A stretch of DNA of 64,000 nucleotides from Alteribacter aurantiacus DSM 18675 (GCF_000429705.1 NZ_KE386941.1:1364001-1428000); one strand, 5' to 3'; shown: positions 17,514 to 26,092, counted from the stretch's first letter. Notes: generated by a model not told the origin, from the sequence alone. Program-made: numbers and translations.

Positions 17514-18077
17514 TTAAATCACCCTTTCTTCATGCTGGTAAATGGCGATCATCGTATCACCGTATTTTTCTTCTCGGACTTTTAAAAGCGTTCCATATTG
17601 GTTATCCAAGCTAACCCTTACATCATGTTCAACTACAATTGTTCCGCTACTTTCAAGTAAATGGTTTTCTGATATAAACGCTAATTCCAAAGGGAGTTGC
17701 TGTTTTGCATAAGGTGGATCAAGAAAAATATATGAGAATTGCTTTTCTCGTTTAACCAACGCTTGAAGAGCTCTTTTGGCATCGTTTTTATATACTTCCG
17801 CCTTTTGACTTAGGCCACATGCTTGAATATTTGAGCGGATCGTTTGAATCGCTTTAAAGTTCTTGTCTACGAAAACAGCATGATCTGCCCCTCTGCTAAG
17901 GGTCTCTATACCGAGGCCTCCCGCACCACCATATAAATCCAGCACGCGACCTCCGTGAAAATAGGGACCAATCATGTTAAAAATGGATTCTTTTACTTTA
18001 TCTGTTGTCGGTCTTGTAGAATCACCTGGTACTGCTTTTAATGTCACACCTTTATGTTCACCACTTATAACTCTCAT
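17514..18077 (-). CDS. rsmD: 16S rRNA (guanine966-N2)-methyltransferase RsmD
   Basis: RsmD methylates G966 of 16S rRNA during small-subunit assembly. The 187-residue protein has MRVISGEHKG at the start, the RPTTDKVKESIFNMI segment, the SAM-binding VLDLYGGAGGLGIE motif (about 45-58) and the catalytic DPPY tetrad (FLDPPYA, about residue 118). It is immediately upstream of coaD. Its own upstream region shares a 539-bp gap with the csfG-like RNA, which is read away from it. Confidence 0.96.
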   Translation of the reverse strand: MRVISGEHKGVTLKAVPGDSTRPTTDKVKESIFNMIGPYFHGGRVLDLYGGAGGLGIETLSRGADHAVFVDKNFKAIQTIRSNIQACGLSQKAEVYKNDAKRALQALVKREKQFSYIFLDPPYAKQQLPLELAFISENHLLESSGTIVVEHDVRVSLDNQYGTLLKVREEKYGDTMIAIYQHEERVI

Positions 18078-18258
18078 TGTCCTTCTCCTTTTACTATTAT
18101 TTCGTATTATGTAGGGAAAAATTAAGCCAATGCTACTACTTGGCGTGTAGATTTTAAGATCATTTTAATGGCTTAGATAGAAGGCTTTATTGCTCTTCTC
18201 ATAATCGTAGCATATTATCGGATTGAAGCAAAAATTTCCACCCTATTATCTATCTGGG

Positions 18259-18287
18259 GTATAAACATTGGGTACTTGACCATAATA
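18259..18287 (+). promoter_or_regulatory. Sigma-G/sigma-F-type promoter of the csfG-like RNA
   Basis: GTATA (18259-18263) and CATAATA (18281-18287) are separated by 17 bp. Both elements match the forespore sigma-G consensus (GHATR, 17-18 bp, CATWHTA) at every constrained position; sigma-F recognises a related -35. No vegetative -35/-10 pair of similar quality is seen here. Confidence 0.7.
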
Positions 18288-18293
18288 AGGATA

Positions 18294-18458
18294 GCAACAT
18301 GATACCAATGTTGCTGACAACCGCGGAGAAGACTTACGTTTCCCCATAAGTTCTTCCTCCGGTTTCTCCTCTCCCATAGCCTTTGTAAATCGTAAGACTT
18401 CGTAGGTCGAACGTTTACAATAAGGCACCCGCAGAAGGGTTCTTCTGCGGGATTTTTT
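18294..18458 (+). ncRNA. csfG: Candidate CsfG forespore small RNA
   Basis: This region between rsmD (ylbH) and ylbG has its own forespore-type promoter and ends in an orphan intrinsic terminator (CCCGCAGAAG, loop, CTTCTGCGGG, six T; 18428-18458) with no plus-strand gene to serve. The ~165-nt transcript would fold a 5' stem (AGCAACAT/ATGTTGCT, 18293-18315), expose a pyrimidine-rich single strand with anti-Shine-Dalgarno-like TTCTTCCTCC and TCTCCTCTCCC (18351-18374), and form a further stem TTGTAAA/TTTACAA. In B. subtilis CsfG, a sporulation-specific sRNA of endospore formers, lies in the same ylbG-ylbH gap. The identity rests on synteny and architecture; I could not align sequences. Confidence 0.72.
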
Positions 18459-18591
18459 AAATTCATTATGAAAACTACATGAGCAAAAGAGATCTCCCCA
18501 TCTCTCAAGTCTTTTGTATTACTTTTGGAGTGATCAAACCACGTTATGGCCACTGGTTTGATTAAGAAAAAAATCAGTTACAGTTACAGAA

Positions 18592-18618
18592 AAACCTTCG
18601 CCACAGAGGCGAAGGTTT
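18592..18618 (-). terminator. Intrinsic terminator of ylbG
   Basis: Minus strand AAACCTTCGCC, five-base loop, GGCGAAGGTTT then TTCTG. The right arm overlaps the ylbG stop codon. Confidence 0.8.
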
Positions 18619-18892
18619 ATAAACCCATTTTATAATCGTACTCTTTGGCTTTATCAGGCTTAGAATTTTGAAACTCTGTATTGAGCCAGGGGCGCATGGA
18701 CATGGAAACACGTTTTACAAAATGGTAGGATTCGAGTTTTTCCATCGTCTGTTCTACTTTTTCCCCATCGCAATAGAGCACGACATATTTCATTTTTCTT
18801 GAGACGTAATGAATATTTCCAAACCGCCGAAGCTGTTTCACGTGCTTAAGCGACTGAATCCATACAGCTAGTCCAACGCGATTTCCGATCAC
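18617..18892 (-). CDS. ylbG: YlbG family protein (DUF2129)
   Basis: A 91-residue protein of the UPF0298/DUF2129 family. The N-terminal NRVGLAVWIQSLKHVKQLRRFG and the YVVLYCDGE segment are characteristic. It is conserved next to ylbF in Bacillales and has been reported as a cytoplasmic protein of unknown function; no catalytic motif is visible. It lies 82 bp downstream of ylbF on the same strand and is closed by its own terminator. Confidence 0.9.
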   Translation of the reverse strand: MIGNRVGLAVWIQSLKHVKQLRRFGNIHYVSRKMKYVVLYCDGEKVEQTMEKLESYHFVKRVSMSMRPWLNTEFQNSKPDKAKEYDYKMGL

Positions 18893-18974
18893 TTCGCTCC
18901 TCGTCCCCTTTTCCTTTATGTGTTAACGTAAGTTTAGCACTCATTACAAGAGGTGGCAAGAGGCTGCCCCTTTG

Positions 18975-19415
18975 TTAGGAACAGCCGCAGCTCCCTCCGG
19001 AACCGCATCCTCCACTACATCCCCCTTGATCAAAGAATGGGTTGCCTGTTGGGACTTTGACACTTTTAGAGACCGTGTCGGCAATAATGAGACTTACATC
19101 TCGGAGAAGCTCTTCTAACGCTTTCTCCGCTTTTTTATATTCAGCAACGGACTCGTGTAAGTCCACCACACGCTTTGCTTCCCGCACTTCTTTTGTTACA
19201 CGTTTATAGTCTGGGTGATACTTGCCAAATCGTTGAACTTCATCGTACTGTTCCTTTAAAACGAGGAACTCCCGCACGAGACGCTGAGCATCTTTATCTG
19301 AATCCATCTTTTTTTTGGCATCAATATAGTCAATATAAACGTCTGATGACGTAACAAAATCACCGAGATCATAAGCTGAATGGAGGACTTCTGAACTGGT
19401 TGCAGTAGTAATCAT
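18975..19415 (-). CDS. ylbF: RicF (YlbF), subunit of the Ric/Y-complex
   Basis: YlbF with RicA (YmcA) and RicT (YaaT) forms the complex that directs RNase Y mRNA processing and promotes competence, biofilm formation and sporulation. The 146-residue protein is mostly helical, with LVLKEQYDEVQRFGKYHPDY (about 50-69) and VKVPTGNPFF near 124, both family signatures. The C-terminus is a Gly/Cys-rich tail (CSGGCGSGGSCGC), the ligands for the iron-sulfur clusters of the complex. The start is the ATG at 19413-19415, after GTGGAGGTG; an upstream start overlaps the ribosome site. Confidence 0.93.
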   Translation of the reverse strand: MITTATSSEVLHSAYDLGDFVTSSDVYIDYIDAKKKMDSDKDAQRLVREFLVLKEQYDEVQRFGKYHPDYKRVTKEVREAKRVVDLHESVAEYKKAEKALEELLRDVSLIIADTVSKSVKVPTGNPFFDQGGCSGGCGSGGSCGCS

Positions 19416-19454
19416 ATAAAACACCTCCACAACTATTATAGCATGTTTTGGAGG

Positions 19455-20411
19455 TCAGATTTCAATACTCGATTGAGATAACATTTTTACTCCATCCTTG
19501 TCCCTCAAATCGTTCATAAGCTTGAACAACGCTTCGTCTTTTTGTTTTGCTTCAATCATGATATCGAGTTGTTCTACACTCCCTTTTATTTCGTTTAAAA
19601 ACGTAAGAAGACGATTGGGGTTGATGTAGTCTGCATGACTCTTATCGAGTTCATGCTCTTTAGGGCTAGATATGTGCATTTTTACTGGCAACGCGCTGTC
19701 AGACCACGATTGTACCACTCGATCCCAAAACGAACCAATAGGCATCTGCCCATGAACATCATGGTGGTGCAGATCAAATACAACGGGTATGCTTAGCTTT
19801 TCCCCTAAATAAAGGGCATGCTCAACAGTGTAAATCGTATCGTCATTTTCAAGGATTAACATGTCGCTAAGACTCAACGGAATATCTTGAAACCTGTCAA
19901 TAAACGTTTCAAGTCCATCCTCCACCCCGTTCTTCTTACCACCAATATGAAGAACACATCGGTGCCTTGGGTTTTGATTCATCCCTTTTAAAAGTTTATA
20001 GTGATACAACAGTACCTGCAAAGAACGTTTAAATACATCATCATCTTTAGAATTTAAAACAGTAAAGTGGTCAGGATGAAACCCTACTCTAACGTTATGA
20101 TCCTTAATGATTTCTCCTAAATCGGTTAAAGCAGGGCGAATGGCTTGGTCCCACTTCCATTCTTTTGTTAATGGATGACCGACGAGAGGGACCAGCCTAG
20201 AAGAAAGGCGAAAAAACGTAATGTCATGAGCTGTATTGTGTTTGATTAAACGGATACAGCTTTCGATATTTTTCACAGCAATCCGCTCAAGTTTTCGTAA
20301 TGCCGCTGCTTCATTGTCGAGTTTGGCAAACTGTGTGGCTGTCATTGTATGTGAAGGAGATGCATTTGATAACGTCATGCTCATAGCCACATAACCGAAA
20401 CGAATAATCAT
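19455..20411 (-). CDS. uvsE: UV DNA damage endonuclease UvsE
   Basis: UvsE/UVDE is a metal-dependent TIM-barrel endonuclease that nicks DNA 5' to UV photoproducts and abasic sites, an alternative to UvrABC. The 318-residue protein has the family N-terminus IRFGYVAMS, GFHPDHFTVLN (about 115) and VFDLHHHDVHG (about 215), supplying metal-binding His and Asp residues, then HISSPKEH. Its ATG overlaps the previous stop (ATGA), so it is translationally coupled to the helicase-associated gene. B. subtilis has uvsE elsewhere; here it forms a repair cassette with XPB inside the ylb block. Confidence 0.93.
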   Translation of the reverse strand: MIIRFGYVAMSMTLSNASPSHTMTATQFAKLDNEAAALRKLERIAVKNIESCIRLIKHNTAHDITFFRLSSRLVPLVGHPLTKEWKWDQAIRPALTDLGEIIKDHNVRVGFHPDHFTVLNSKDDDVFKRSLQVLLYHYKLLKGMNQNPRHRCVLHIGGKKNGVEDGLETFIDRFQDIPLSLSDMLILENDDTIYTVEHALYLGEKLSIPVVFDLHHHDVHGQMPIGSFWDRVVQSWSDSALPVKMHISSPKEHELDKSHADYINPNRLLTFLNEIKGSVEQLDIMIEAKQKDEALFKLMNDLRDKDGVKMLSQSSIEI

Positions 20412-21973
20412 TGTGCACCTCTTTCCATTCTTAAGTCGACCGGATTGATTAATGCGATCTTCATAACATGATCCAATTGGATTATGGCACCTTCCAAGGT
20501 TTTTAGATAAGGGTAAGTTTCACCTTTAACGTGAATAGAGGCAACCTCGATTACTTTTTCTGTCCTCTCTTGCAACTCTACCTTTAAAGGGATGTTCATG
20601 ACATTCGCTTGTCTGATCATCCTTAGTAAAGTCGTATCATCATAAGACAACAAAGAGAACCATTGCCGTGGTAAACGTGTAATTTCTTCACAGTACGGAT
20701 GATCAATTTGATTAAAAGGTACTGTCTTCCAAGTCTCATTATTAGTGGAAAGAGTTTTTTTATGGTCCTGCGCACTTAACAGGTCAGGAATCATCCCTGC
20801 TTTTCTGAACACCTTTAGTGTAGCATCGACGTTTTGTTGAGACACAAGAATGGAAGTGGCGGAGTGGATGTAGTCAATTTGGTTTTCTTGAAGCAAGGTT
20901 AAAGAAGGTTCCAACATTTCCTCCTCCATTATGTCAAACCGTTCGTACGCTCCACCACGACTAATTGGTTCACGATTACCTATCCAGCGAGAAAATTGTT
21001 TAGCATAGCGATCTCCATCTAGAAAAGTATCTTTAAACCGTTTTAGAAAGGCATCCATGTCTGAATGAAGAAGTTCTGCTTCTTTGACTGTTTCTTTTGT
21101 GAACGTCACGTGAGCAACTCCTGTAATAAAGGCCTCTTTATTCTCTTCCGCTCTCCCCCATTCCAAAAGTTCCCATATGATTGGAGGGGACACGGTTTGA
21201 GGCACAATTATTTCGTAATTCCCAAGGTCCATCATAACGTTCATTCCATCGCTGGCGATATTGTTTAAATTTGCTCCAAAGACCCAACCTTCTTTGCTAG
21301 AAACAACGATCCCCGCTTCAATAAGTTCCTCTGGAAAGTCACCTGTCACAACAGCACCGTGAATAAATGCTGAACAGTCTTTTACCTTTTCACCCAAGGC
21401 CAACCGGGCGACTTCTTCTAAGACATCGTCAAACCGCTTTTGTAAATATGCATGAAAACGCTCATACACCCACTTGTCCGACTCAATACAACGAAGATTT
21501 TTTAATGCTTTAATAACCCACTTGTAAAGCATATGGTCATTTCGTTTAACTCGCACGCCCCCTCTACGATGCAGATGGTGGATGGTGAGTAGAGATTGCC
21601 AAAAAAACAGCCCACTACCTTGCTCATTACTACACTCATCAGGACCTAAAAACACCTGCTTCCACTCTCTTGGAATAACATATTCGTGTTGGTTATCGTA
21701 TGTAATCGAAAATGCAATTCCCCGTTCACATAAAGCGAGACACGCGAGTTCATCCAAATATGATCTTCTAACCGAAGACTCATACCCTTTTGGACTAGCG
21801 CATAATAAATAGTCCAACATTTTTTTCTCTCTTGAAGTAAGAGAGTTTTTCACATTTAAGGTTTCCCTTGCATCAGCATTCAAAATTGACGACAAATTCA
21901 ACATTCTTCTTTTATTGTCTATGGCCTGAATAATGCTTTGATCAGTACCTTCCAATATGGCAGACAATTTCAT
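20408..21973 (-). CDS. Helicase-associated protein (XPB/Ssl2-like N-terminal type), XPB partner
   Basis: This 521-residue protein matches the architecture of bacterial helicase-associated proteins (PF13625 type) encoded next to XPB-like helicases; in Mycobacterium such a protein sits beside XPB, and archaea pair XPB with the nuclease Bax1. Visible are an N-terminal winged-helix-like region and a C-terminal half with LQENQIDYIHSATSILVSQQN, typical of the helicase-associated fold. No nuclease motif is obvious. The start is the ATG at 21971-21973, sharing its A with the XPB stop (TAATG) and preceded by AGAGGAG. Role as XPB cofactor is inferred. Confidence 0.75.
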   Translation of the reverse strand: MKLSAILEGTDQSIIQAIDNKRRMLNLSSILNADARETLNVKNSLTSREKKMLDYLLCASPKGYESSVRRSYLDELACLALCERGIAFSITYDNQHEYVIPREWKQVFLGPDECSNEQGSGLFFWQSLLTIHHLHRRGGVRVKRNDHMLYKWVIKALKNLRCIESDKWVYERFHAYLQKRFDDVLEEVARLALGEKVKDCSAFIHGAVVTGDFPEELIEAGIVVSSKEGWVFGANLNNIASDGMNVMMDLGNYEIIVPQTVSPPIIWELLEWGRAEENKEAFITGVAHVTFTKETVKEAELLHSDMDAFLKRFKDTFLDGDRYAKQFSRWIGNREPISRGGAYERFDIMEEEMLEPSLTLLQENQIDYIHSATSILVSQQNVDATLKVFRKAGMIPDLLSAQDHKKTLSTNNETWKTVPFNQIDHPYCEEITRLPRQWFSLLSYDDTTLLRMIRQANVMNIPLKVELQERTEKVIEVASIHVKGETYPYLKTLEGAIIQLDHVMKIALINPVDLRMERGAQ

Positions 21974-23622
21974 TACCCCCACTCCTCTGTTTTGTATTCG
22001 TACCCTTGTTCAATCATAAACAGTTGGCGGTTACTTGCTCTTTCTTCTTCTTTTGTTCCAGGTGTCACAAGTGTATAAAACGTAACATCATCACTCTTTT
22101 CAGATTTTCTAAGAAGGCGTCCAATCCTCTGAGCTTCTTCTTGTCGAGATCCAAAGGCTCCTGATAACTGAATACCCACTTCTGCATCCGGCAAGTCCAA
22201 TGCCAAGTTGGCAACTTTACTTAAAATGAGAACCCGGATCTTTGATTGCCTGAAGTTTTGAAAGATCCTCTCCCTTTCCTCCTTAGGTGTTTTACCTGTT
22301 ACAAGAGGGAATCCAGTGTGTGCCTTTACCATTTCAAGCTGATCGAGGTAGCTTCCAATAATAAGAACTTTGTTTCTAGAATGTTTTTTTAATATGTGGT
22401 CCAACACGTTTAGCTTTTCCTTGTTTTCACTTGCATGGCGAAATTGCTCTTTTTTTGATAGGAGCCAATACTTCTTGGCATCGACATCACAAAATGGAAC
22501 TCTAATCTCTTTACATGTGGGCGAAGCGATCCACTGATTTTCTTCAAGCATCTTAATACCAGCTTCATATCGCTTTGGCCCGATAAGACTAAAGATATCT
22601 CCTTCTCGTCCATCTTCTCTTACACAAGTGGCCGTGAGACCTAGTCTTCTAGTACTTTGCAACTCAGCTGCAAAGCGAAACAGAGGTGCTGGAAGAAGAT
22701 GAACTTCATCATAAATAACCAATCCCCACTGCCGCTCACGAAAGGTTTTTAAGTGAGAAAATTCTCCTGACTTTGAACGTTTATGTGTCAACATTTGATA
22801 TGTCGTAATTGTAATCGGTGACAGCTCTTTTTTTGAAGAGTCATACATGCTTATCTCTTCATCACTGACAGACGTATGCTGTTTTACTTCTCTAAACCAC
22901 TGACGCAGGGACGTGTCATTAGGCGTTACAATGAGGGTCTCTTGACGAAGGCGAGTAAGTAATTCGATCCCTACCATCGTTTTTCCCGATCCGCAAGGTA
23001 AGATCACCACACCCGCTCCCCCATCAAGGCTACTTCGTTTCATGAATGCGTCACACGCTTCTTTTTGATAAGGTCTTAATCGAATCCCTTCTTTTTTAGA
23101 AATATCGATCCCAGCCCCTTGCTCATACCCTCCAAAATCTTTTACGGGGTAGCCCTCATTCATTAACCTTTTTTTTAGCCTGCCTCTATAGGATGGATCG
23201 AAAACCATGTATTCATTTTCACCGTCAGTGAGGCAATCTCCCCCATCCGGCAGTAAAGAAAGCAACAATCCTTTTTTAGACGATACGAGTTTCATTCTGT
23301 TCCGACTATCCAGTACAATTTTTAAAATGTCATAGCGTTCAAACTGTGACTTCATCCAATCCATAAGAGTAGATGGTGGCTGTAGTTTTGAAAAGGTATG
23401 AAAAAAGCGAGAGGCTTCTTGAAATTCAATCCCTTGTTCACATGCATACCATATGGAATGTGAACTTATTTTATAAATATGAATAGAAGATGGAGTTTTG
23501 ACCAAGTCGGACACTTCTTGAACGACAGGTAAAACAATCTTGTATTCAGGGTGTGTTGTATCCACGTATATGTAATGGTCACCTTGTATTAAAAGAGGGC
23601 GATCTGGGTTCATTCCACTCAT
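21973..23622 (-). CDS. XPB-type (ERCC3-like) superfamily 2 DNA helicase
   Basis: The 549-residue protein is an XPB-family helicase: a damage-recognition-like N-terminal region (1-175), Walker A PCGSGKT (209-215), DEVH box (305-308), the XPB-specific RED motif (REDG at 335-338) and motif VI QRIGRLLR near 505. XPB unwinds DNA at damage in archaea and eukaryotes and is scattered in bacteria. It is the first gene of a tight three-gene operon with its partner and uvsE, which points to UV-damage processing. B. subtilis 168 lacks this gene at the equivalent site between ylbE and ylbF. Confidence 0.9.
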   Translation of the reverse strand: MSGMNPDRPLLIQGDHYIYVDTTHPEYKIVLPVVQEVSDLVKTPSSIHIYKISSHSIWYACEQGIEFQEASRFFHTFSKLQPPSTLMDWMKSQFERYDILKIVLDSRNRMKLVSSKKGLLLSLLPDGGDCLTDGENEYMVFDPSYRGRLKKRLMNEGYPVKDFGGYEQGAGIDISKKEGIRLRPYQKEACDAFMKRSSLDGGAGVVILPCGSGKTMVGIELLTRLRQETLIVTPNDTSLRQWFREVKQHTSVSDEEISMYDSSKKELSPITITTYQMLTHKRSKSGEFSHLKTFRERQWGLVIYDEVHLLPAPLFRFAAELQSTRRLGLTATCVREDGREGDIFSLIGPKRYEAGIKMLEENQWIASPTCKEIRVPFCDVDAKKYWLLSKKEQFRHASENKEKLNVLDHILKKHSRNKVLIIGSYLDQLEMVKAHTGFPLVTGKTPKEERERIFQNFRQSKIRVLILSKVANLALDLPDAEVGIQLSGAFGSRQEEAQRIGRLLRKSEKSDDVTFYTLVTPGTKEEERASNRQLFMIEQGYEYKTEEWG

Positions 23623-23718
23623 CCTATCCTTTATATCGTTACAGTCTTAATGTCTATGTTTTTACGAGTGTTTATACAATATGTCGATATTAATACAAAT
23701 CTAAGCAATAAGATAAGA

Positions 23719-23739
23719 CCTCTTTTCGTCAAAAAGAGG
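23719..23739 (-). terminator. Weak hairpin downstream of ylbE
   Basis: CCTCTTTT and AAAAGAGG arms with a five-base loop lie between ylbE and the XPB gene. The following minus-strand T-tract is poor (TCTTATC), so it is a weak terminator at best. Confidence 0.4.
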
Positions 23740-23753
23740 CCCACTATAACTAT

Positions 23754-23990
23754 TTACTGTTGTCCCATTTGCCGAACCATATCAAACAGCATGGCGGCCA
23801 AATTTACGTTGTTTTGAATACGATCCATCCGTTGAGGGAAGGTTTTCCCATAAAAAACTTTAGCCTCTTTCTCCATTTCCCCTAATGCCTCAGGACTTCT
23901 TGAGAGCTTTCGATACCAAGAGGGGTGCATTCTTAAGTATCTCCACAACTCCGGCTGGGTACGAATATGCTGGATTACTTCTGTCCTCAC
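23754..23990 (-). CDS. ylbE: YlbE-like protein
   Basis: A 78-residue protein of the YlbE-like family, known mainly from sporulating Bacillaceae. The run RTQPELWRYLRMHPSWYRKLSRSP near the N-terminus and the C-terminal FPQRMDRIQNNVNLAAML are family-like. It is 15 bp downstream of ylbD and presumably co-transcribed with it. No enzymatic motif is present and function is unknown. Confidence 0.85.
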   Translation of the reverse strand: MRTEVIQHIRTQPELWRYLRMHPSWYRKLSRSPEALGEMEKEAKVFYGKTFPQRMDRIQNNVNLAAMLFDMVRQMGQQ

Positions 23991-24005
23991 ACCATTACCC
24001 CCTTG

Positions 24006-24443
24006 TTAATCTTCTTTGTACGAAAAAGGAGACGAAGAAGTGTTCGTGTTCGTTGTATTCCCCTGGTCCGATCTAAATGTAGATAATAGTTGTTGTATTG
24101 ACGTAAGTGCTCCATTAAACTGAGCAAGCTGATTTTGCAGATCATTCATGTTCATTGACTTAATCATCGCTAATATACTTGCAGCCGTCGCCCCAGCACT
24201 CGATGTTTCCTCTTGATCAGACGACTCTTCTTGTTGTGATGCTTGGTGCGCTACCGGCTCACCAGGCGAGTCTCCAGCGGATTTGTACGTATCCCAAACC
24301 GGATCGTCGTCACCAAATAAGGCCCACTCCTCATATAAATCTTGGAGGGTCTTTTCTTTTGACTTCACATCTCTTAGTACGTAGGGATTTTCTTTTACGA
24401 ACGCTTTGAACCTTTGGATATCAGGATGTAGCGAATTCCCCAA
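24006..24443 (-). CDS. ylbD: YlbD family putative spore coat protein
   Basis: YlbD-like proteins are annotated as coat proteins in sporulating bacilli. The 145-residue protein has the conserved N-terminus HPDIQRFKAFVKENPYVLRDV and LQDLYEEWALFGDDDPVW, a low-complexity middle rich in E, S, Q and A, and NQLAQFNGALTSIQQLLSTFR near the end. The TTG at 24441-24443 is the best start because AGGAG lies nine bases upstream; the GTG three codons earlier overlaps that site. It forms an operon with ylbE. Confidence 0.82.
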   Translation of the reverse strand: MGNSLHPDIQRFKAFVKENPYVLRDVKSKEKTLQDLYEEWALFGDDDPVWDTYKSAGDSPGEPVAHQASQQEESSDQEETSSAGATAASILAMIKSMNMNDLQNQLAQFNGALTSIQQLLSTFRSDQGNTTNTNTSSSPFSYKED

Positions 24444-24622
24444 CGCACTCACCTCCTAAACTAACCTTTTCCTTATTACCATAATAGTAATCAGCCTACA
24501 TGAGTGTGAGCCTATTTTTTCGTATAAGTGGCGACGAGCTCGCCCCATGCATACCAGCCTCTCTTGTCGTCCACCTACGCACGACATAGCACCTAACATT
24601 AAATATCCTTTGCCTTAGTGTT

Positions 24623-24809
24623 TAAGGCTACGCTTAACGCCAATCTCTTCCTATCCGCAGCAGTGCCGGTGAGCCAGTAGAAACACCCTGCTTCTTCCTC
24701 TGCAAGTAAAGCTTCGTAATGTTCTGCGTCGAAGCAACTCGCTGCACATTCACGAGGTAAACGCTCCTCACTGCCGCAGGAGTGTCGCTTTTAGCGTTCA
24801 GTTGCTCAT
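24623..24809. repeat. Dispersed ~170-nt intergenic repeat, copy 2
   Basis: Same element and orientation as 11704-11870, slightly longer because of an extra segment near 24750. The best conserved blocks are the two ends and the ACACCCTGCTTCTTCCTCTG core; the minus strand starts with AGCGACACTCCTGCGGCAG. Confidence 0.85.
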
Positions 24810-24896
24810 ATCCAAATGGACATAGCATTTCACGCAAATAAAAAGGTTGACTGACTAAGAGGAATAATCCACTTTCTTTAATTAGGAACGTAAAAG

Positions 24897-24932
24897 AAGC
24901 CCCATACACTTTGTCTTCGTGTAAGGGGCTTT
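24897..24932 (-). terminator. Intrinsic terminator of ylbC
   Basis: Minus strand AAGCCCCTTACAC, loop, GTGTATGGGGCTT then CTTTT; six bases after the ylbC stop. Confidence 0.85.
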
Positions 24933-24937
24933 TCGTT

Positions 24938-26092
24938 TTACCAAGGTGTCATGAAATTTTGAGTGTAAAAGTCTCGGTGAACGCCGACGCCTAAGTGAGT
25001 GAGATCTTCATTCATCAAGTTGACTCTATGACCTTCGCTATTCAACCAACCTTCCATTGCAGCACCTGCGTCTACATAACGGGCTGCAATATTTTCAGCT
25101 GCTCTTTGATATTGAACGCCACCATTGGTTAAGCGTTCTCCAAGGTCCCCATGTGTTGGTGAGTGATGAGAGAAATAAGCGTTATCCCGCATATCCTTAC
25201 TGTGACCAAAGGCCACTGCAGATGTATCTTCATCCCAATCAAGAGGATCAAGACCGTGCTTTTGACGAAAGTGGTTCGTTAAGTCAAACACTTGTCGAGC
25301 CATCCCCTTTTCAACCTGTTCCCACTCACTCTCTGTAAGAGTTGGTTTTTCCGGGAGGCTTCCCTTATAAATAAGAGAATAAGGTTGATGAAGTACCACA
25401 GTATCGCCATCAATATATCGAATCGAAGATAATTCTTGATCAAAGGTGTCAATATAAAGTTGCACCCAAACCCCATCTACTTCTATAATTGGGTTGGTTC
25501 GAATTTCCTTTGGTGATAGGTTAAACTGATAATCGTTCGTTATCGTAATTTCTCTTTCAAAATTCCAAGTAGATGCTAAATGGTCATAGGATTCACCAAT
25601 CTCGAAAGGCTCGGTTTGATTATTTGGTAGGTTCGTATAAATCGTTACAATCGAACCCCCTTGTATCCCTGCTTGCAAGTAAAGATCATCACGGTTCCAA
25701 ACAAACCACTCATACCCATACTGAGAAGGTTCAACTCGGTCAGGCTCACCATAAAGGCTGACTAGTTCATCTGAAGCTTCCCCAATCAAGGTGTGAAACG
25801 GATTAGCATGCTCAATTTCAACTGTTTCACCATCAGACAACCCATCTTGGGAGTCAGCGATTACTTCTTCTGATTCGACTTGTTCTACCTCTTTCATGAT
25901 TTTTTCTTCCGGTTCTTCTCCTGTTGCTTCTTCATTTTCTTCTATGTAGGATGGCTCGTCATCCCCTATGGTAGGAGATTCTTCGGGCTGCTCCTGTGTA
26001 ATAAATTGTTCAGGTTGACTATCTAAAAACAACATAAAAGCAATTAAACCCAATCCAAAAACAATGAACGTCAATTTAAAAATGATCCGCAT
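24938..26092 (-). CDS. ylbC: CAP-domain secreted/anchored protein YlbC
   Basis: The 384-residue protein has an N-terminal membrane anchor (about 4-22), a strongly acidic linker (about 25-95), a CAP-associated domain (about 100-240) and a C-terminal CAP/SCP domain (about 265-384). The CAP signatures are AFGHSKDMRDNAYFSHHSP, AENIAARY and the GHRVNLMN region. Function of bacterial CAP domains is unclear, often extracellular binding. The ATG at 26090-26092 follows AGAGGAG; an in-frame start eight codons upstream lacks one. It corresponds in place and domain order to B. subtilis YlbC. Confidence 0.9.
   Translation of the reverse strand: MRIIFKLTFIVFGLGLIAFMLFLDSQPEQFITQEQPEESPTIGDDEPSYIEENEEATGEEPEEKIMKEVEQVESEEVIADSQDGLSDGETVEIEHANPFHTLIGEASDELVSLYGEPDRVEPSQYGYEWFVWNRDDLYLQAGIQGGSIVTIYTNLPNNQTEPFEIGESYDHLASTWNFEREITITNDYQFNLSPKEIRTNPIIEVDGVWVQLYIDTFDQELSSIRYIDGDTVVLHQPYSLIYKGSLPEKPTLTESEWEQVEKGMARQVFDLTNHFRQKHGLDPLDWDEDTSAVAFGHSKDMRDNAYFSHHSPTHGDLGERLTNGGVQYQRAAENIAARYVDAGAAMEGWLNSEGHRVNLMNEDLTHLGVGVHRDFYTQNFMTPW

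Larger units (their letters stand above)
24444..24937. other. 494-bp gene-free gap between ylbC and ylbD
   Basis: It holds the second full copy of the dispersed repeat and the ylbC terminator. A 91-codon minus-strand ORF here falls entirely within the repeat and lacks a ribosome site; I see no real gene. Confidence 0.6.

Noticed and set aside
18215..18553. Minus-strand ORFs of 112 and 60 codons in the rsmD-ylbG gap
   Set aside because: They have no ribosome sites and run antisense to the promoter, stems and terminator of the csfG-like RNA.
24634..24909. 91-codon minus-strand ORF
   Set aside because: It lies wholly within the dispersed repeat and terminator, has no ribosome site, and the other repeat copy does not preserve the frame.
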